Below, one piece after another: positions 15,692-24,778 of a stretch of 56,449 nucleotides of DNA. Location: the NCBI GenBank assembly GCA_900100895.1, contig FMTX01000025.1:1-56449 (forward strand), given 5' to 3'. Origin of the DNA: Lachnospiraceae bacterium YSD2013 (GTDB lineage: Bacteria > Bacillota > Clostridia > Lachnospirales > Lachnospiraceae). The translations under genes and the position numbers were made by a program. The notes under the pieces are model-generated. The model made no database searches and had not been told where the DNA came from. It saw only the letters and a program-made list of their open reading frames with translations. The first letter of the stretch is position 1. Each line of letters begins with the position of its first letter.

Positions 15692-17401
15692 ATGAAGTTG
15701 AGAGGAATTTTATTAACCTCAGCAATTGTGCCGGTACTGGTCATTTGCATTACTCTTGCGACTTACGTGTCGCTTAAGAGCAGTTCCGCTCTTATGCATG
15801 AGAACGAAGTTGCCTTAAGAGCAACCGTTTATGCATTGAGAGACGACTACAGCACAACCGGAGAAAACAATTATTTCATCGGCGAAGACGGATGCCTCTA
15901 CAACGGTGAAGACTGGAACATTTCCGAAGACTACGAAGTCCTTGACGAAATCAAAGAAAACACCGGCATCATGGCAACCATTTTCTTTGGCAATACCAGA
16001 TATGCCACATCTGTTACAAAGGCGGACGGAACACGTGCCATAGGAACAACCGCAGGCGATGCAGTTGTTAATACGGTTGTTAAGAACGGGCAGGAGTATT
16101 TTGCTAAGAACGTTGACGTAGCCGGAACCCCTTGTTTTGCTTACTACATTCCTATTTATAATGCAGAGAACGGCAAAGATGTTCCTGTCGGTATGATGTT
16201 TGCCGGCAAGCCTATGTCTCAGCTTAACAAAGAAATCATGGCAATCATCAACGGTATTATCATCATGGCAATCCTCATGATAGTAATCTCCGTAGCGGTT
16301 GTTACATGGGTTGCAATCAGACTCAGCAAACGTTTCGGAGCAGGTGTCGAAATTCTTACAAAGGTTGCGGACGGCGACCTAACCGTAAATGTCGACGCCT
16401 CACTTCTTAAAAAGAAAGACGAAACCGGTGATATCGCGCGAAGCGTTAAGAACCTTACCGAGAAACTCGGTGTCGTACTTAACGGCATCATTGAAAAGAG
16501 TAACGACGTTAATGATTGCGCCGAAACCCTCGGTGCCGCTTCCAATGAATGTGCAGGAACCATAGACCAGGTTGAGCATGCAATTCTTGAAATTGCAGAC
16601 GGAGCTACCAGCCAGGCAAGCGATACCACTCAGGCAACAGAAAAAGTTATCGTTATGGGCGAGCTCGTAGAGCAGACCAACGAAAGCCTCGAGAAACTTA
16701 CCAAGGTTTCCAACGAAATGGAAGAAAGCGGTCAGTCCGCATCCTCAACTCTCAGTAAGCTTGAGAGCGTTAACGAAAAGGCCAAAGAATCCATCGAAAA
16801 TATTTACCAGCAGACCATCACCACCAATGAATCTGCCAAGAAGATCAGCGAAGCTGTTAACCTCATCACTTCAATCGCTGAGGAAACCAACCTTCTTTCG
16901 CTCAATGCCAGCATAGAAGCTGCAAGAGCAGGCGAAATGGGTAAGGGATTCGCGGTTGTTGCAGGCCAGATCAGTAAGCTTGCCGAGCAGTCCAATGAAT
17001 CCGCTAAGCAGATTGAAGAAATCATTACCACTCTTATGGAAGACTCCGAAAAGGCAGTTTCTACCATGGACGAGGTAAAAGAAATCATGAACAGCCAGAG
17101 CGACATGGTATCCGAAAGCGGCGAAGTATTCAAGAAGGTTCTTACCGATATCAACGTATCGAGAGACGGCATATCGGAAATCTCCGAGAACATGAAGGAG
17201 TTAAACAAGTCCCGTCAGACAGTTACGGACATTGTATCGAACCTCTCCGCCATCGCAGAAGAAAATGCCGCAAGTACCGAAGAAACTTCAGCATCCACCA
17301 CAGAAGTTTCCACAAGTGTTCAGGAAATTTCACAGAATGCTTCTCACTTAAGAGAAATCTCTTCGGAACTCAAGGATGCCATCAGCGTATTCAAGATATA
17401 A
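15692..17401 (+). CDS. Methyl-accepting chemotaxis protein with Cache-type sensor
   Basis: A 569-residue transmembrane chemoreceptor. A first helix at residues 7-27 is followed by a single Cache-type extracellular domain (about 30-180; motifs [15 protein letters not shown] and [10 protein letters not shown] typical of sCache), a second helix (about 188-212), a HAMP linker and a long cytoplasmic coiled coil. The signalling tip is conserved: [20 protein letters not shown] and [17 protein letters not shown]. It senses a small ligand outside and controls CheA kinase. The ATG follows AGGAGAG. The gene is alone on its strand, divergent from the fapA-like operon, and shares a terminator with the converging pullulanase gene. 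Its ligand is unknown. Confidence 0.95.
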   Translation: MKLRGILLTSAIVPVLVICITLATYVSLKSSSALMHENEVALRATVYALRDDYSTTGENNYFIGEDGCLYNGEDWNISEDYEVLDEIKENTGIMATIFFGNTRYATSVTKADGTRAIGTTAGDAVVNTVVKNGQEYFAKNVDVAGTPCFAYYIPIYNAENGKDVPVGMMFAGKPMSQLNKEIMAIINGIIIMAILMIVISVAVVTWVAIRLSKRFGAGVEILTKVADGDLTVNVDASLLKKKDETGDIARSVKNLTEKLGVVLNGIIEKSNDVNDCAETLGAASNECAGTIDQVEHAILEIADGATSQASDTTQATEKVIVMGELVEQTNESLEKLTKVSNEMEESGQSASSTLSKLESVNEKAKESIENIYQQTITTNESAKKISEAVNLITSIAEETNLLSLNASIEAARAGEMGKGFAVVAGQISKLAEQSNESAKQIEEIITTLMEDSEKAVSTMDEVKEIMNSQSDMVSESGEVFKKVLTDINVSRDGISEISENMKELNKSRQTVTDIVSNLSAIAEENAASTEETSASTTEVSTSVQEISQNASHLREISSELKDAISVFKI

Positions 17402-17440
17402 TAAAGTCCGGTACATTCCGACAATCACATAACAATAAAG

Positions 17441-17468
17441 AAGCCGAAGGCCTAACGGTCTTCGGCTT
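17441..17468. terminator. Shared bidirectional terminator, chemoreceptor and pullulanase
   Basis: AAGCCGAAG/CTTCGGCTT form a 9-bp stem with a 10-base loop. T-rich tracts follow on both strands (TTTTCTG on plus, CTTTATTG on minus). The right arm and part of the loop overlap the last codons of the pullulanase gene, whose stop codon is at 17452-17454, so the two convergent genes end in the same hairpin. Confidence 0.8.
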
Positions 17469-19377
17469 TTCTGTGCCTCTTAAGCACTAATGCAGATAGC
17501 GGCTGAATGCTCGCAAACGCTTTGGTGGTTCTTAAAGGTTCAAGGCTTGCGGTATCCGCATCTATATATATATCCCATTCTCCTGAAGGGAGCACTATGA
17601 GTCTTTGCTCGGCACTGCCGTTAAAGTAAACAAGCATCTCCTCTTCTTTATCTTTAAGCTTAAATCCCAAAAGGCCCTTGCCCATTCCGGCACGCAGCCT
17701 CGAGATTGTCCGCTTAACATCGTATCGGTCGGTAAGTCTGAGCATCCTATGAGCCTTTCTGAAAGCTATAAGGCCTTTGTAATACTCATAAACGTTATAG
17801 ATTATCTCATTACGTACGACGTCATAATTGATTGCGTTGACTTCATCTCCGGCGTTGTAGCTGTTCTCGTTAAAAGAACCGTCGGGGTTTCTCTTGGAGC
17901 GCATAAGTTCCTCGCCCGCCTGAATAAAGGGCACACCCTGGCTTAAGAACACAAATGCCGCAGCAAGCTTGTTCATGCTCGCAATCTCGTCACCGGTCGC
18001 TTCGGGACAGGCGATTCTTAATCTGTCGTGAAGTGTGTTGTTGTCGTGGCAGGATACGTAATTCACCGTTCTGGTAGGGCTGTCGCACCACTTATAAAGG
18101 CCTGTAAAGCACTTGGCAAGCTTGCCGGCTCCCTTGAAGTTACCGGACACGAAACCTTTCTTCTTGTCAAATACGCTGCCTCTTAACAGGTCGCGAACAG
18201 TATCGTTAAAGAAAGCAAACTCCGGCATGCTGTCCGAGTTCTTTTGCACTGCTAAGGCAACATTTCTGTCGGTGTGGGTAGGCATATCCCAGCCTTCACC
18301 GTAGAAGATTACGTCGGGGCGCACGTTCTTGACGCGATTAATCGCTTCGTTGATGGTATTGGCATCGATAAGACCCGCAAGGTCGAATCTGAAGCCGTCG
18401 ATATGATACTCGGTAGCCCAGTACAGCACGGAATCAACGATGAACTTGCTTACCATGGGGCGCTCGGACGCTGTGTCGTTGCCACAGCCCGAACCCTTGG
18501 AAAGTCCGCCCTTCTTATCGGTTCTTACGAAATATCCGGGCACGATCTTGTTAAAAGAAAACTCCGCGGCATCCGCCACGTGATTGTATACCACATCCAT
18601 CACGACGCTTATCTTATTGTCGTGAAGAGTTTTAATCAGCTGCTTAAGCTCTGCAATTCTTGCAGCCGCATCATAAGCGTCCGTAGCATAAGTGCCTTCG
18701 GGCGCGTTATAGTTCTTGGGATCGTAACCCCAGTTGTAGCCCGATGTATCACTCTTCTCATCAAGAGAAGCGAAATCATACATGGGCAGAATATGCAAAT
18801 GGGTAATACCCAGTTCTTTCATGTGGTTAATGCCGGAAGTGGCACCGTGAAAAGTTACGGTATCCTCCTCAGCAAGGCCGAGATACTTGCCCTTGGCAAA
18901 TATTCCGGACTCCGGTGCACATGTAAGGTCTCTGATATGACCTTCGTATATTACGGCATCGGTTATCTCGTCCACCACGTGAGGATTCATGTCCTCTTCC
19001 CAGCCTTCGGGATTGGTGGATTCAAGGTCAATTACCATTGCACGCTCGCCGTTAACACCCACTGCGCGGGCATAAGGGTCGCAAGCCTCTACGGCCTCCC
19101 CATCTCTCTCCACAAGATAGGTATAGTAGATTCCGTGCAAATCATCATCGATAGTAAGCGCATAAACGCCTGCCTCTTCCTCTTTCATAAGAAGAGTCTC
19201 GAGGGCATCCTTGTCCTCAACGTCGCCTGTCTTATAAAGGCGCAAAAAAACACTGTCGGCAAGAGGTGCCCACACTTTAAACGTAGTCTTGTCTTTGGTC
19301 CATACCGCGCCCAAATCACGGCCGGTATAGTAGTAGTTCTTCTCCAATCTCTTAATCTTTTCTCTTAAATTACTCAA
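17452..19377 (-). CDS. pulA: Type I pullulanase
   Basis: A debranching enzyme of family GH13, 641 residues when started at the TTG at 19377, which follows GGAG by 9 bases; an upstream in-frame ATG at 19410 lies inside the promoter-proximal repeat and lacks a site. The N-terminus has a CBM48-like domain (about 15-105, TFKVWAPLADSVFLRLYKTG). The type I signature YNWGYDPKNYNAPEGTY is present, with the GH13 regions DVVYNHV, GFRFDLAGLID, YGEGWD and VSCHDNNTL. No signal peptide is visible, so the enzyme should act in the cytoplasm on imported branched maltodextrins or on glycogen by cutting alpha-1,6 links. It has its own promoter carrying the repeat shared with the importer operon. Confidence 0.95.
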   Translation of the reverse strand: MSNLREKIKRLEKNYYYTGRDLGAVWTKDKTTFKVWAPLADSVFLRLYKTGDVEDKDALETLLMKEEEAGVYALTIDDDLHGIYYTYLVERDGEAVEACDPYARAVGVNGERAMVIDLESTNPEGWEEDMNPHVVDEITDAVIYEGHIRDLTCAPESGIFAKGKYLGLAEEDTVTFHGATSGINHMKELGITHLHILPMYDFASLDEKSDTSGYNWGYDPKNYNAPEGTYATDAYDAAARIAELKQLIKTLHDNKISVVMDVVYNHVADAAEFSFNKIVPGYFVRTDKKGGLSKGSGCGNDTASERPMVSKFIVDSVLYWATEYHIDGFRFDLAGLIDANTINEAINRVKNVRPDVIFYGEGWDMPTHTDRNVALAVQKNSDSMPEFAFFNDTVRDLLRGSVFDKKKGFVSGNFKGAGKLAKCFTGLYKWCDSPTRTVNYVSCHDNNTLHDRLRIACPEATGDEIASMNKLAAAFVFLSQGVPFIQAGEELMRSKRNPDGSFNENSYNAGDEVNAINYDVVRNEIIYNVYEYYKGLIAFRKAHRMLRLTDRYDVKRTISRLRAGMGKGLLGFKLKDKEEEMLVYFNGSAEQRLIVLPSGEWDIYIDADTASLEPLRTTKAFASIQPLSALVLKRHRKAEDR

Positions 19378-19410
19378 TGTATTACACTCCGTGTGCAAAA
19401 ATGCACGCAT

Positions 19411-19430
19411 TACGAAACTTTACGAAACTT
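19411..19430. promoter_or_regulatory. Direct repeat TACGAAACTT at the pullulanase promoter
   Basis: Two perfect copies of TACGAAACTT in tandem (10-bp period) cover about -2 to +18 of the predicted pullulanase transcript. Near-identical repeats stand upstream of the importer promoter at 10911-10930. Here the position over the start site would fit repression. Confidence 0.5.
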
Positions 19431-19434
19431 TTAT

Positions 19435-19463
19435 ATCATACAGTAAAATTGGTAAAATTGCAA
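19435..19463 (-). promoter_or_regulatory. Promoter of the pullulanase gene
   Basis: On the minus strand TTGCAA (19458-19463), a 17-bp spacer and TATGAT (19435-19440) make a plausible vegetative promoter with a start near 19428, about 50 bases before the chosen TTG start codon. A small dyad GTGCA/TGCAC (19393-19406) lies in the leader just before the ribosome binding site. Confidence 0.65.
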
Positions 19464-19474
19464 GTAAAACAAAA

Positions 19475-19502
19475 GGGGCAGACTTTACAAAAAATCTGCC
19501 CT
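19475..19502 (-). terminator. Intrinsic terminator after the surface protein gene
   Basis: GGGCAGA/TCTGCCC arms with complementary A and T tracts inside form a hairpin, followed on the minus strand by CCTTTTGTTTTAC and on the plus strand by CTCTTTTTATT. It ends the sortase/surface-protein transcript (stop at 19533) right before the pullulanase promoter. Confidence 0.75.
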
Positions 19503-19532
19503 CTTTTTATTAAAGTTTATCAAGTTTCACTA

Positions 19533-20357
19533 TTAAGCGCGCTTTTTGACAACAGAAGCTGTTGCTATTGCAGCTCCTCCAAATACTGCTGCCAGCATAA
19601 GGAATACGATAGTCTCGGTAGAAGCAAAAGCACCTGTCTGAGGAACTTTATCAAGCTGCTTCTGTGCAGGCTGTGATGCTGCGGGAGTTCCGGTTGTTCC
19701 GCTTACGGGCATTTCTACGGGCACTAATGAGAACTGTCCTTCTTTAAGAGGTACCATACCTACATCATCCGCTGTAAAGAGGCCTGCTGCGATTCCGTAA
19801 ATTGTATAGTATGAACTGTCAACTGCGCCTGTGTAGTTAACATTGGCTGCCTTAACCCATCCGGATACTGCGTAGTGAGGATAAGTTCCGTCATATGCAT
19901 AATGTGCAAGGAAGTTGGTAACGTTACCGAGAATCTGAATTGTCTGATTGGGCCAAACTTCAACGTTCTCTGCGTGACCTACGTTAGCAACGAGAATGCT
20001 TCCCTGTCCTGCAACATATACTTTATTGGCACCGTTGGCGGTAACGTTAACGTACGCACCGTTCGTAGCTACCAAATCGCCTACTTTCTTATTAACCTTA
20101 TACTCAAGCCACTGACCGCCTGTCTGATTGTTACCGTTGAATACGAGGTGGTCGCCGTCCTTCATGGCTTCTGCCGCCCAGCTTGCTCCGGTCCAGTAAT
20201 CTACGGTATTGTTGGAGCAATACCAGTCGCCGGCGTTGTAAGTAATGTACCATGTAACGGGTCCGTCTGCGTGAGATTTGATATTCGGTACCAATACCAA
20301 TGTGCAAAGAAGAGCGGCACCGAGCATCATGGTCGTTAATTTCTTTAACAGTTTCAT
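19533..20357 (-). CDS. Cell-wall-anchored surface protein with VPQTG sorting signal
   Basis: A 274-residue secreted protein; the ATG at 20357 is chosen because AGGAGGAG lies 6 bases upstream and a signal peptide starts there (KLLKKL, hydrophobic core, cleavage after SHA). The C-terminus has a complete sorting signal: VPQTG near residue 237, a hydrophobic helix (TIVFLMLAAVFGGAAIATAS) and the basic tail VVKKRA. The mature part (about residues 30-210) is rich in N, G, V and Y with short beta-type repeats and is not recognised. The gene follows the sortase gene by 28 bases in the same operon, so it is most likely the substrate of that sortase. Role at the surface is unknown. Confidence 0.82.
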   Translation of the reverse strand: MKLLKKLTTMMLGAALLCTLVLVPNIKSHADGPVTWYITYNAGDWYCSNNTVDYWTGASWAAEAMKDGDHLVFNGNNQTGGQWLEYKVNKKVGDLVATNGAYVNVTANGANKVYVAGQGSILVANVGHAENVEVWPNQTIQILGNVTNFLAHYAYDGTYPHYAVSGWVKAANVNYTGAVDSSYYTIYGIAAGLFTADDVGMVPLKEGQFSLVPVEMPVSGTTGTPAASQPAQKQLDKVPQTGAFASTETIVFLMLAAVFGGAAIATASVVKKRA

Positions 20358-20385
20358 AGTTCTCCTCCTATAAGTTGCAACTTGT

Positions 20386-21288
20386 TTATTCTGAAGTACT
20401 TTCGTCAATCGACAAATACTTATCTCCACTTTCAATCTCCACTGCCACTAACACGAATCTTCCCACTCCTCCGGGGAGGTGGTCCGAGCACGTGGACAAT
20501 GTCACGAATCTGTCGCCAAAAGAAGCCGTAACGCCTGTGTCGTAGTACGAAAGCTCCTTAACGTTATCGTAGAAATCCTTGAATTCTTCCTCGGTCTCAG
20601 CCTGAAAGAACTTGTAATACTTAAAGCAGGTATCAGTCGTATAATACACTCTCGAACGAAACGCTGCCATAACCGCATATTTGTGTTCGCAATCCTTACC
20701 GTAAAGGTAGAGGTACGGGTGATCCTTGAAGTACGACTCATTCTCGTACTTAAGAACATCGTAGAACATTATGCCTTCAAAGTTGTGTCCGTAGATTATG
20801 AGGTTAGTGGTCATCGGATACATGGAGCTTTCCGTATCCAAGAACGGAACCCCGGCCTTGTCGTACTTCTTGTTAAAATCTTTCCTTAAGTAGTACTCCT
20901 CATCCTCGGGCGTCCACATTACCGGGTAGTCTACGCAGGTATCAGGAATCTTAATCCACGCCACCATATCGTCGTTCTTAAGAAACCAGTCCTTGTAAGG
21001 ATTCTCAACCGGTGCCTTCTCCTCAACCACCTTCGAAGGGTCAAAATCAGGAAGATTAAGCTCCGGCGCTTCGCTGCCTGACAAAGAAACCGATGCGTCA
21101 TCCTCAACTGTCTTAACCGGCTCCTGCACCACCAGTTCACGCTCCTCAAAAAGCGTTTCCGACGCAGATTCCGTCTCCGGCGGAAGTATATCGGGATGGT
21201 CCCAGAACAGAAACACACATCCCACAACAAGGCATACCGCAAACAAAACAACCAGTATGTAAATTATTACACGATTCTTATCTTTCAC
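20386..21288 (-). CDS. Class B sortase
   Basis: A membrane-bound cysteine transpeptidase of 300 residues, starting with GTG at 21288 behind GAGGA. One N-terminal helix (about residues 7-29) anchors it with the catalytic domain outside. The catalytic triad of sortases is visible: His168 in LIIYGHNFEG, Cys267 in TLSTCSD and Arg277 in GVGRFVLV. The sequences DDMVAWIKIPDTCVDYPV and MYPMTTNLIIYGHN, and the extra N-terminal segment, fit class B better than class A. An acidic low-complexity linker (about 35-95) sets the domain off the membrane. It should cut the VPQTG signal of the protein encoded directly downstream and join it to peptidoglycan. Confidence 0.92.
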   Translation of the reverse strand: MKDKNRVIIYILVVLFAVCLVVGCVFLFWDHPDILPPETESASETLFEERELVVQEPVKTVEDDASVSLSGSEAPELNLPDFDPSKVVEEKAPVENPYKDWFLKNDDMVAWIKIPDTCVDYPVMWTPEDEEYYLRKDFNKKYDKAGVPFLDTESSMYPMTTNLIIYGHNFEGIMFYDVLKYENESYFKDHPYLYLYGKDCEHKYAVMAAFRSRVYYTTDTCFKYYKFFQAETEEEFKDFYDNVKELSYYDTGVTASFGDRFVTLSTCSDHLPGGVGRFVLVAVEIESGDKYLSIDESTSE

Positions 21289-21414
21289 TTTGTCCTCATA
21301 AATTTACATAACTACAATTTTACTCTATCACACTATTCAAATTATGTAAACAAGAATAAAGAGAAAATGCGCATTTTTCACACATTTCCTCTTTAAACTC
21401 TGTTTTACATAATA

Positions 21415-23355
21415 TTATTCCGTTATATCATACACTTCAACCATGAATCCGGAGTCTTCATCATAACCCCTGCTTATATAATTACCCTCATTAAAGCTGT
21501 CAAGGTATTCCTTGATTTCTTTTTCCGTCTGCTCGTAGGGAACTCCCTTGAGCTCAGAGATTGCCTTAAGGGTATTAACCATGGAGGGCTTAACTTCCAC
21601 GTATACATAATCGTAAGAGTAATAAGCTCGCTCCGATGTTTTTTGGTCAAGTTTCTTGTACTCAATGTTTATATGTGCAACGGATTCTTCTTCGGAAAAT
21701 CCCGGAGTCCACAATCCGGCTCTGAGATCCGCTCTGATTGCATCACACATCTTCTTAATCTTATCGGGTGACTCTTCCGGAGTGAATCGATCGCTGTAAC
21801 TGTGGTCATCTTCCTGCAGCCAATATATATCATAATTCAGGTCACTGATTTCATATCCGTCATTTCCGTGAAGAATGAGCTCGATAAGGTCTTGGTCACA
21901 GGCAAAATCCCTGTACTTATCAAGAAACTCCTTATCCATATTCTTATTAAGAACAATCGGATAGTAGCGTGATAATTTTGAGCCGTCTTTAAGCTCATAT
22001 ATGAGATTCAGGGATCCATAGTACACGTTGTCGTCCGTATAATTCTTCTGTCTGCTGATGACTACATCCTTATTTTCAAGTATGTACTTATGCATGTCGA
22101 TGGTCTTGCGAATTAGGTCATCATCCCTGCCTGCGACAAGCGTTACGTCATTTATGCTGAGTACGTCCACCGACTTAACTTGCCCTAACTTGGGAACTCT
22201 TCTTTCCACCCTGAATGCATCGAATTTGACACAAAGTATCATTGCCACAGTCAGGACTGCTCCGATGGCAAGACCGGTCAAATATTTCTTTTTAAATACC
22301 TTGACAGTCTTCTCAAGAAGCATAATTCCTGTGTAGTATCCGATGGTCAATGCCACACCGAAGCACAATATTGCCATACATACATTGATTTTGCTATATG
22401 TAACGCCCTCCGCGAAGATATAGTAAAGAAGCATTCCGAGAAGACAGGTAACGCTGATTACATATACCGTAAGGATTACAGGCTTTAAGCATTTGGTGCT
22501 GATAACGTCGCCTGCGGCCTCGCTCTTTCTTTTGTTGTAAAGCATAAGCGAGCCTATCGTAAACACTACGCCGACTGCTGCATAAATGAGTATCCACTCA
22601 TAGTGATCTAACCTGACTTCAACAAGTTCGATACCGCCATATGAATTCGGGTTCCATTCCGTGTATCTGGTATATACGTCAACATCGGAAAGGAGCTTAT
22701 AAACAGGTGTTAAGAAGCCCGTCTTGGCGCTCATGTCATACACTAAACCGTACACGAAATTGCTTATCACGAAGTTTATAATGTTCTCAAGTGCAATGCA
22801 TATAAAGTTAAACGCCAGATACAACGCGGGAAGCGCCAATATATGGCCGGTAAGGTGTGCTATAAGAGTTGCAAAAGAAAAGAAGAAAAACGAATCTGCA
22901 ATTACCGCTCCTATGCACACGAAGGTTGCCATACTGAATCCGCCGCCTATCAATAAAAGGGTAAGGATAAATATTGCGCCGCCTATTAAATACGGTATAA
23001 GCATAATGGCAAGACCCGATGCAAACTGCGTTACAAACAGTCCCGTCTTGCTGATAGGTATCGAATGGAAGAATCCTACACTCTTAGGAAAATAGAGGTA
23101 GTTCCACACAATCATGGCCGCTATCATAGCGCTTCCAAAAGCTATAAACGGAGCACCGTAAGCTGCGAACACGTAATACATGTGCTTAATATCCATCGGG
23201 TCGATTGAGAATATTCCATATCCTCTTATCTTCTCCATCGCGATGAAAACAGAAGGTATAATTGCCGCAAAAGAAAGCAATCCCCAGAAGGGCCAGACAC
23301 GCTTAATGTTGCTTACAAAGATAGTCTTATTAAATAACGATGTCTTTGACTTCAT
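21415..23355 (-). CDS. ABC transporter permease, DUF6449-like
   Basis: A 646-residue membrane protein; the ATG at 23355 is chosen for GGGAGGTGAG upstream, and overlaps the end of the ATPase gene by 26 bases. The first 400 residues contain about eight to ten membrane helices in two clusters, with the aromatic segment FPKSVGFFHSIPIS after the second helix as in ABC-2-type permeases. The last 240 residues are a soluble domain (KSVDVLSINDVTLVAG onward), as seen in permeases annotated DUF6449 in Lachnospiraceae. With the ATPase it forms an export or lipid-handling ABC transporter controlled by a GntR repressor. Substrate is unknown. Confidence 0.8.
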   Translation of the reverse strand: MKSKTSLFNKTIFVSNIKRVWPFWGLLSFAAIIPSVFIAMEKIRGYGIFSIDPMDIKHMYYVFAAYGAPFIAFGSAMIAAMIVWNYLYFPKSVGFFHSIPISKTGLFVTQFASGLAIMLIPYLIGGAIFILTLLLIGGGFSMATFVCIGAVIADSFFFFSFATLIAHLTGHILALPALYLAFNFICIALENIINFVISNFVYGLVYDMSAKTGFLTPVYKLLSDVDVYTRYTEWNPNSYGGIELVEVRLDHYEWILIYAAVGVVFTIGSLMLYNKRKSEAAGDVISTKCLKPVILTVYVISVTCLLGMLLYYIFAEGVTYSKINVCMAILCFGVALTIGYYTGIMLLEKTVKVFKKKYLTGLAIGAVLTVAMILCVKFDAFRVERRVPKLGQVKSVDVLSINDVTLVAGRDDDLIRKTIDMHKYILENKDVVISRQKNYTDDNVYYGSLNLIYELKDGSKLSRYYPIVLNKNMDKEFLDKYRDFACDQDLIELILHGNDGYEISDLNYDIYWLQEDDHSYSDRFTPEESPDKIKKMCDAIRADLRAGLWTPGFSEEESVAHINIEYKKLDQKTSERAYYSYDYVYVEVKPSMVNTLKAISELKGVPYEQTEKEIKEYLDSFNEGNYISRGYDEDSGFMVEVYDITE

Positions 23356-24226
23356 AGTTCTCACCTCCCAGTTCGTAAATAAATATCTCTTCAAGAGTAA
23401 GCGGTATAGCGTCCACAAGCATCGGCGAGTAAGGCTTTAATACCTCCATTGCGCGCTCTGCGTTCATACGCATGATGAGTGTGAATACTCTTCCGAGCTT
23501 GGATACATGAAGTACAGGAATGTCCTTGGGAACTTCCGTAACGTCCGCTCCGAATACCACCTGAAGCTTAACCATGTTGTCCTGAAGTTCATTCAAGTCA
23601 CGCTCGATAAGCACTTTACCCTTGTCCATGATGCCTACGTGGTCGCAGACATCTTCAAGTTCTCTTAAGTTGTGGCTCGATACGAGTACTGTGGTGCCGC
23701 GCTCGGAAACATCGCTCATCATAAGGCTCCACACCTGTCGTCTCATAACCGGGTCGAGACCGTCTACAGGCTCGTCGAGGATGAGGCACTCGGGCATTGT
23801 GGAAAGCGCAAGCCAGAAGGCCACCTGCTTTTGCATACCTTTGGATAAGTGTCTTATCATTTTCTTTTCATCTATCGGGAAGGCTTCCTTGAGCTTCTCG
23901 TAACGTTCTTCGGAGAAGTTCTTGTAGATTCCCTTGTAGTAATGCATCATCTCTTTGATGGTGGCATTGGGAAAGTAATACCAGTCATCCGGGATGGATG
24001 CGCATCGTTCTTTGACCGACTGATTATCCCATACGGGAGTGCCGTCGATTGTGACAGATCCGCTGTCTTCTTTGTATATGCCTAAGATGTGTCTTATAAC
24101 CGTAGACTTGCCCGCGCCGTTGGGTCCCACAAGGCCGTATACCGAACCCTTCGGAACTACTATATTGGTGCCGTCTAACGCTTTAAAGCCATCGAAGGTT
24201 TTCACCAAATCTTTAATCTCTATCAT
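23330..24226 (-). CDS. ABC transporter ATP-binding protein
   Basis: A 298-residue ATPase with Walker A GPNGAGKST near residue 34, a signature-like LSKGMQKQ near 143, Walker B CLILDEP with the catalytic Glu, D-loop VDGLDP and switch His in SSHN. It energises the polytopic permease encoded next. The start codon overlaps the end of the GntR regulator gene by 4 bases. The regulator-ATPase-permease order is the YtrA/YtrB type seen in Gram-positive bacteria, where such systems often answer envelope stress; here that role is an inference from gene order alone. Confidence 0.93.
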   Translation of the reverse strand: MIEIKDLVKTFDGFKALDGTNIVVPKGSVYGLVGPNGAGKSTVIRHILGIYKEDSGSVTIDGTPVWDNQSVKERCASIPDDWYYFPNATIKEMMHYYKGIYKNFSEERYEKLKEAFPIDEKKMIRHLSKGMQKQVAFWLALSTMPECLILDEPVDGLDPVMRRQVWSLMMSDVSERGTTVLVSSHNLRELEDVCDHVGIMDKGKVLIERDLNELQDNMVKLQVVFGADVTEVPKDIPVLHVSKLGRVFTLIMRMNAERAMEVLKPYSPMLVDAIPLTLEEIFIYELGGENYEVKDIVI

Positions 24227-24585
24227 GCCGTCATCGTCTCCCTCAAAATCTCTTCAAGCTCTTCGTATGTTATACCAAGATACTTAAGCTCCGCCAATAT
24301 CTCAACAAGTTTCTTTTTAAGTTCCATAACTCTACCCTCATCACGACTTACGCTCGGGCTGACAAAATTTCCTTTGCCCGGTATCGAATAAATATACCCC
24401 TCATTTTCAAGTTCATTGTAGGCTCTCTGAATGGTGTTTGGATTGATGGAAAGCGTCACCGCAAGATTTCTCACGGAGGGAAGCTTTTCATTCTCTTCCA
24501 TCGCACCGCTTATCACAAGCCGTCTGATGCTGTCCTTGATCTGCTCGTAAATCGGACGGGAATCCCTGAATTTTAATTCAATCAA
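24223..24585 (-). CDS. GntR-family (YtrA-type) transcriptional regulator
   Basis: A 120-residue repressor starting with TTG at 24585 after AAAGGAG. Residues about 10-75 form the GntR winged helix (RPIYEQIKDSIRRLVISGAM, then LPSVRNLAVTLSINPNTIQR); the short C-terminal tail of about 40 residues is the hallmark of the YtrA subfamily. It is the first gene of its operon, and a perfect dyad GTACTA-7-TAGTAC lies just downstream of the promoter, so autoregulation is likely. The inducer is unknown. Confidence 0.9.
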   Translation of the reverse strand: MIELKFRDSRPIYEQIKDSIRRLVISGAMEENEKLPSVRNLAVTLSINPNTIQRAYNELENEGYIYSIPGKGNFVSPSVSRDEGRVMELKKKLVEILAELKYLGITYEELEEILRETMTA

Positions 24586-24618
24586 CTTTACTCCTTTCCG
24601 GGACCTACCCTCTTAACT

Positions 24619-24637
24619 GTACTAATACACCTAGTAC
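24619..24637. promoter_or_regulatory. Candidate GntR operator
   Basis: GTACTA and TAGTAC are perfect inverted arms around a 7-bp spacer. The dyad covers about +9 to +27 of the regulator-ATPase-permease transcript, a position that fits repression by the GntR protein encoded directly downstream. Confidence 0.65.
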
Positions 24638-24652
24638 GGTTCTGATACACTT

Positions 24653-24681
24653 ATCATAGTGTGGCCGCGGGCGAGAGTCAA
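24653..24681 (-). promoter_or_regulatory. Promoter of the GntR-ABC operon
   Basis: On the minus strand TTGACT (24676-24681), a 17-bp spacer that is unusually GC-rich, and TATGAT (24653-24658). The predicted start near 24646 lies upstream of the GTACTA dyad. Confidence 0.75.
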
Positions 24682-24732
24682 TAAAGGCTTTCTTAGGGTT
24701 TCTTAAGAAGTCCTAAAGATTGGACAAAGAAA

Positions 24733-24763
24733 GGGCGCCATCCTCATTTTGAGGGTGACGCCC
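24733..24763 (-). terminator. Intrinsic terminator after valS
   Basis: On the minus strand GGGCGTCACCCTCA/TGAGGATGGCGCCC form a long, slightly imperfect stem with a 3-base loop, followed by TTTCTTTG. It begins 15 bases after the valS stop codon. Confidence 0.85.
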
Positions 24764-24778
24764 GATGATTTTACAGGA

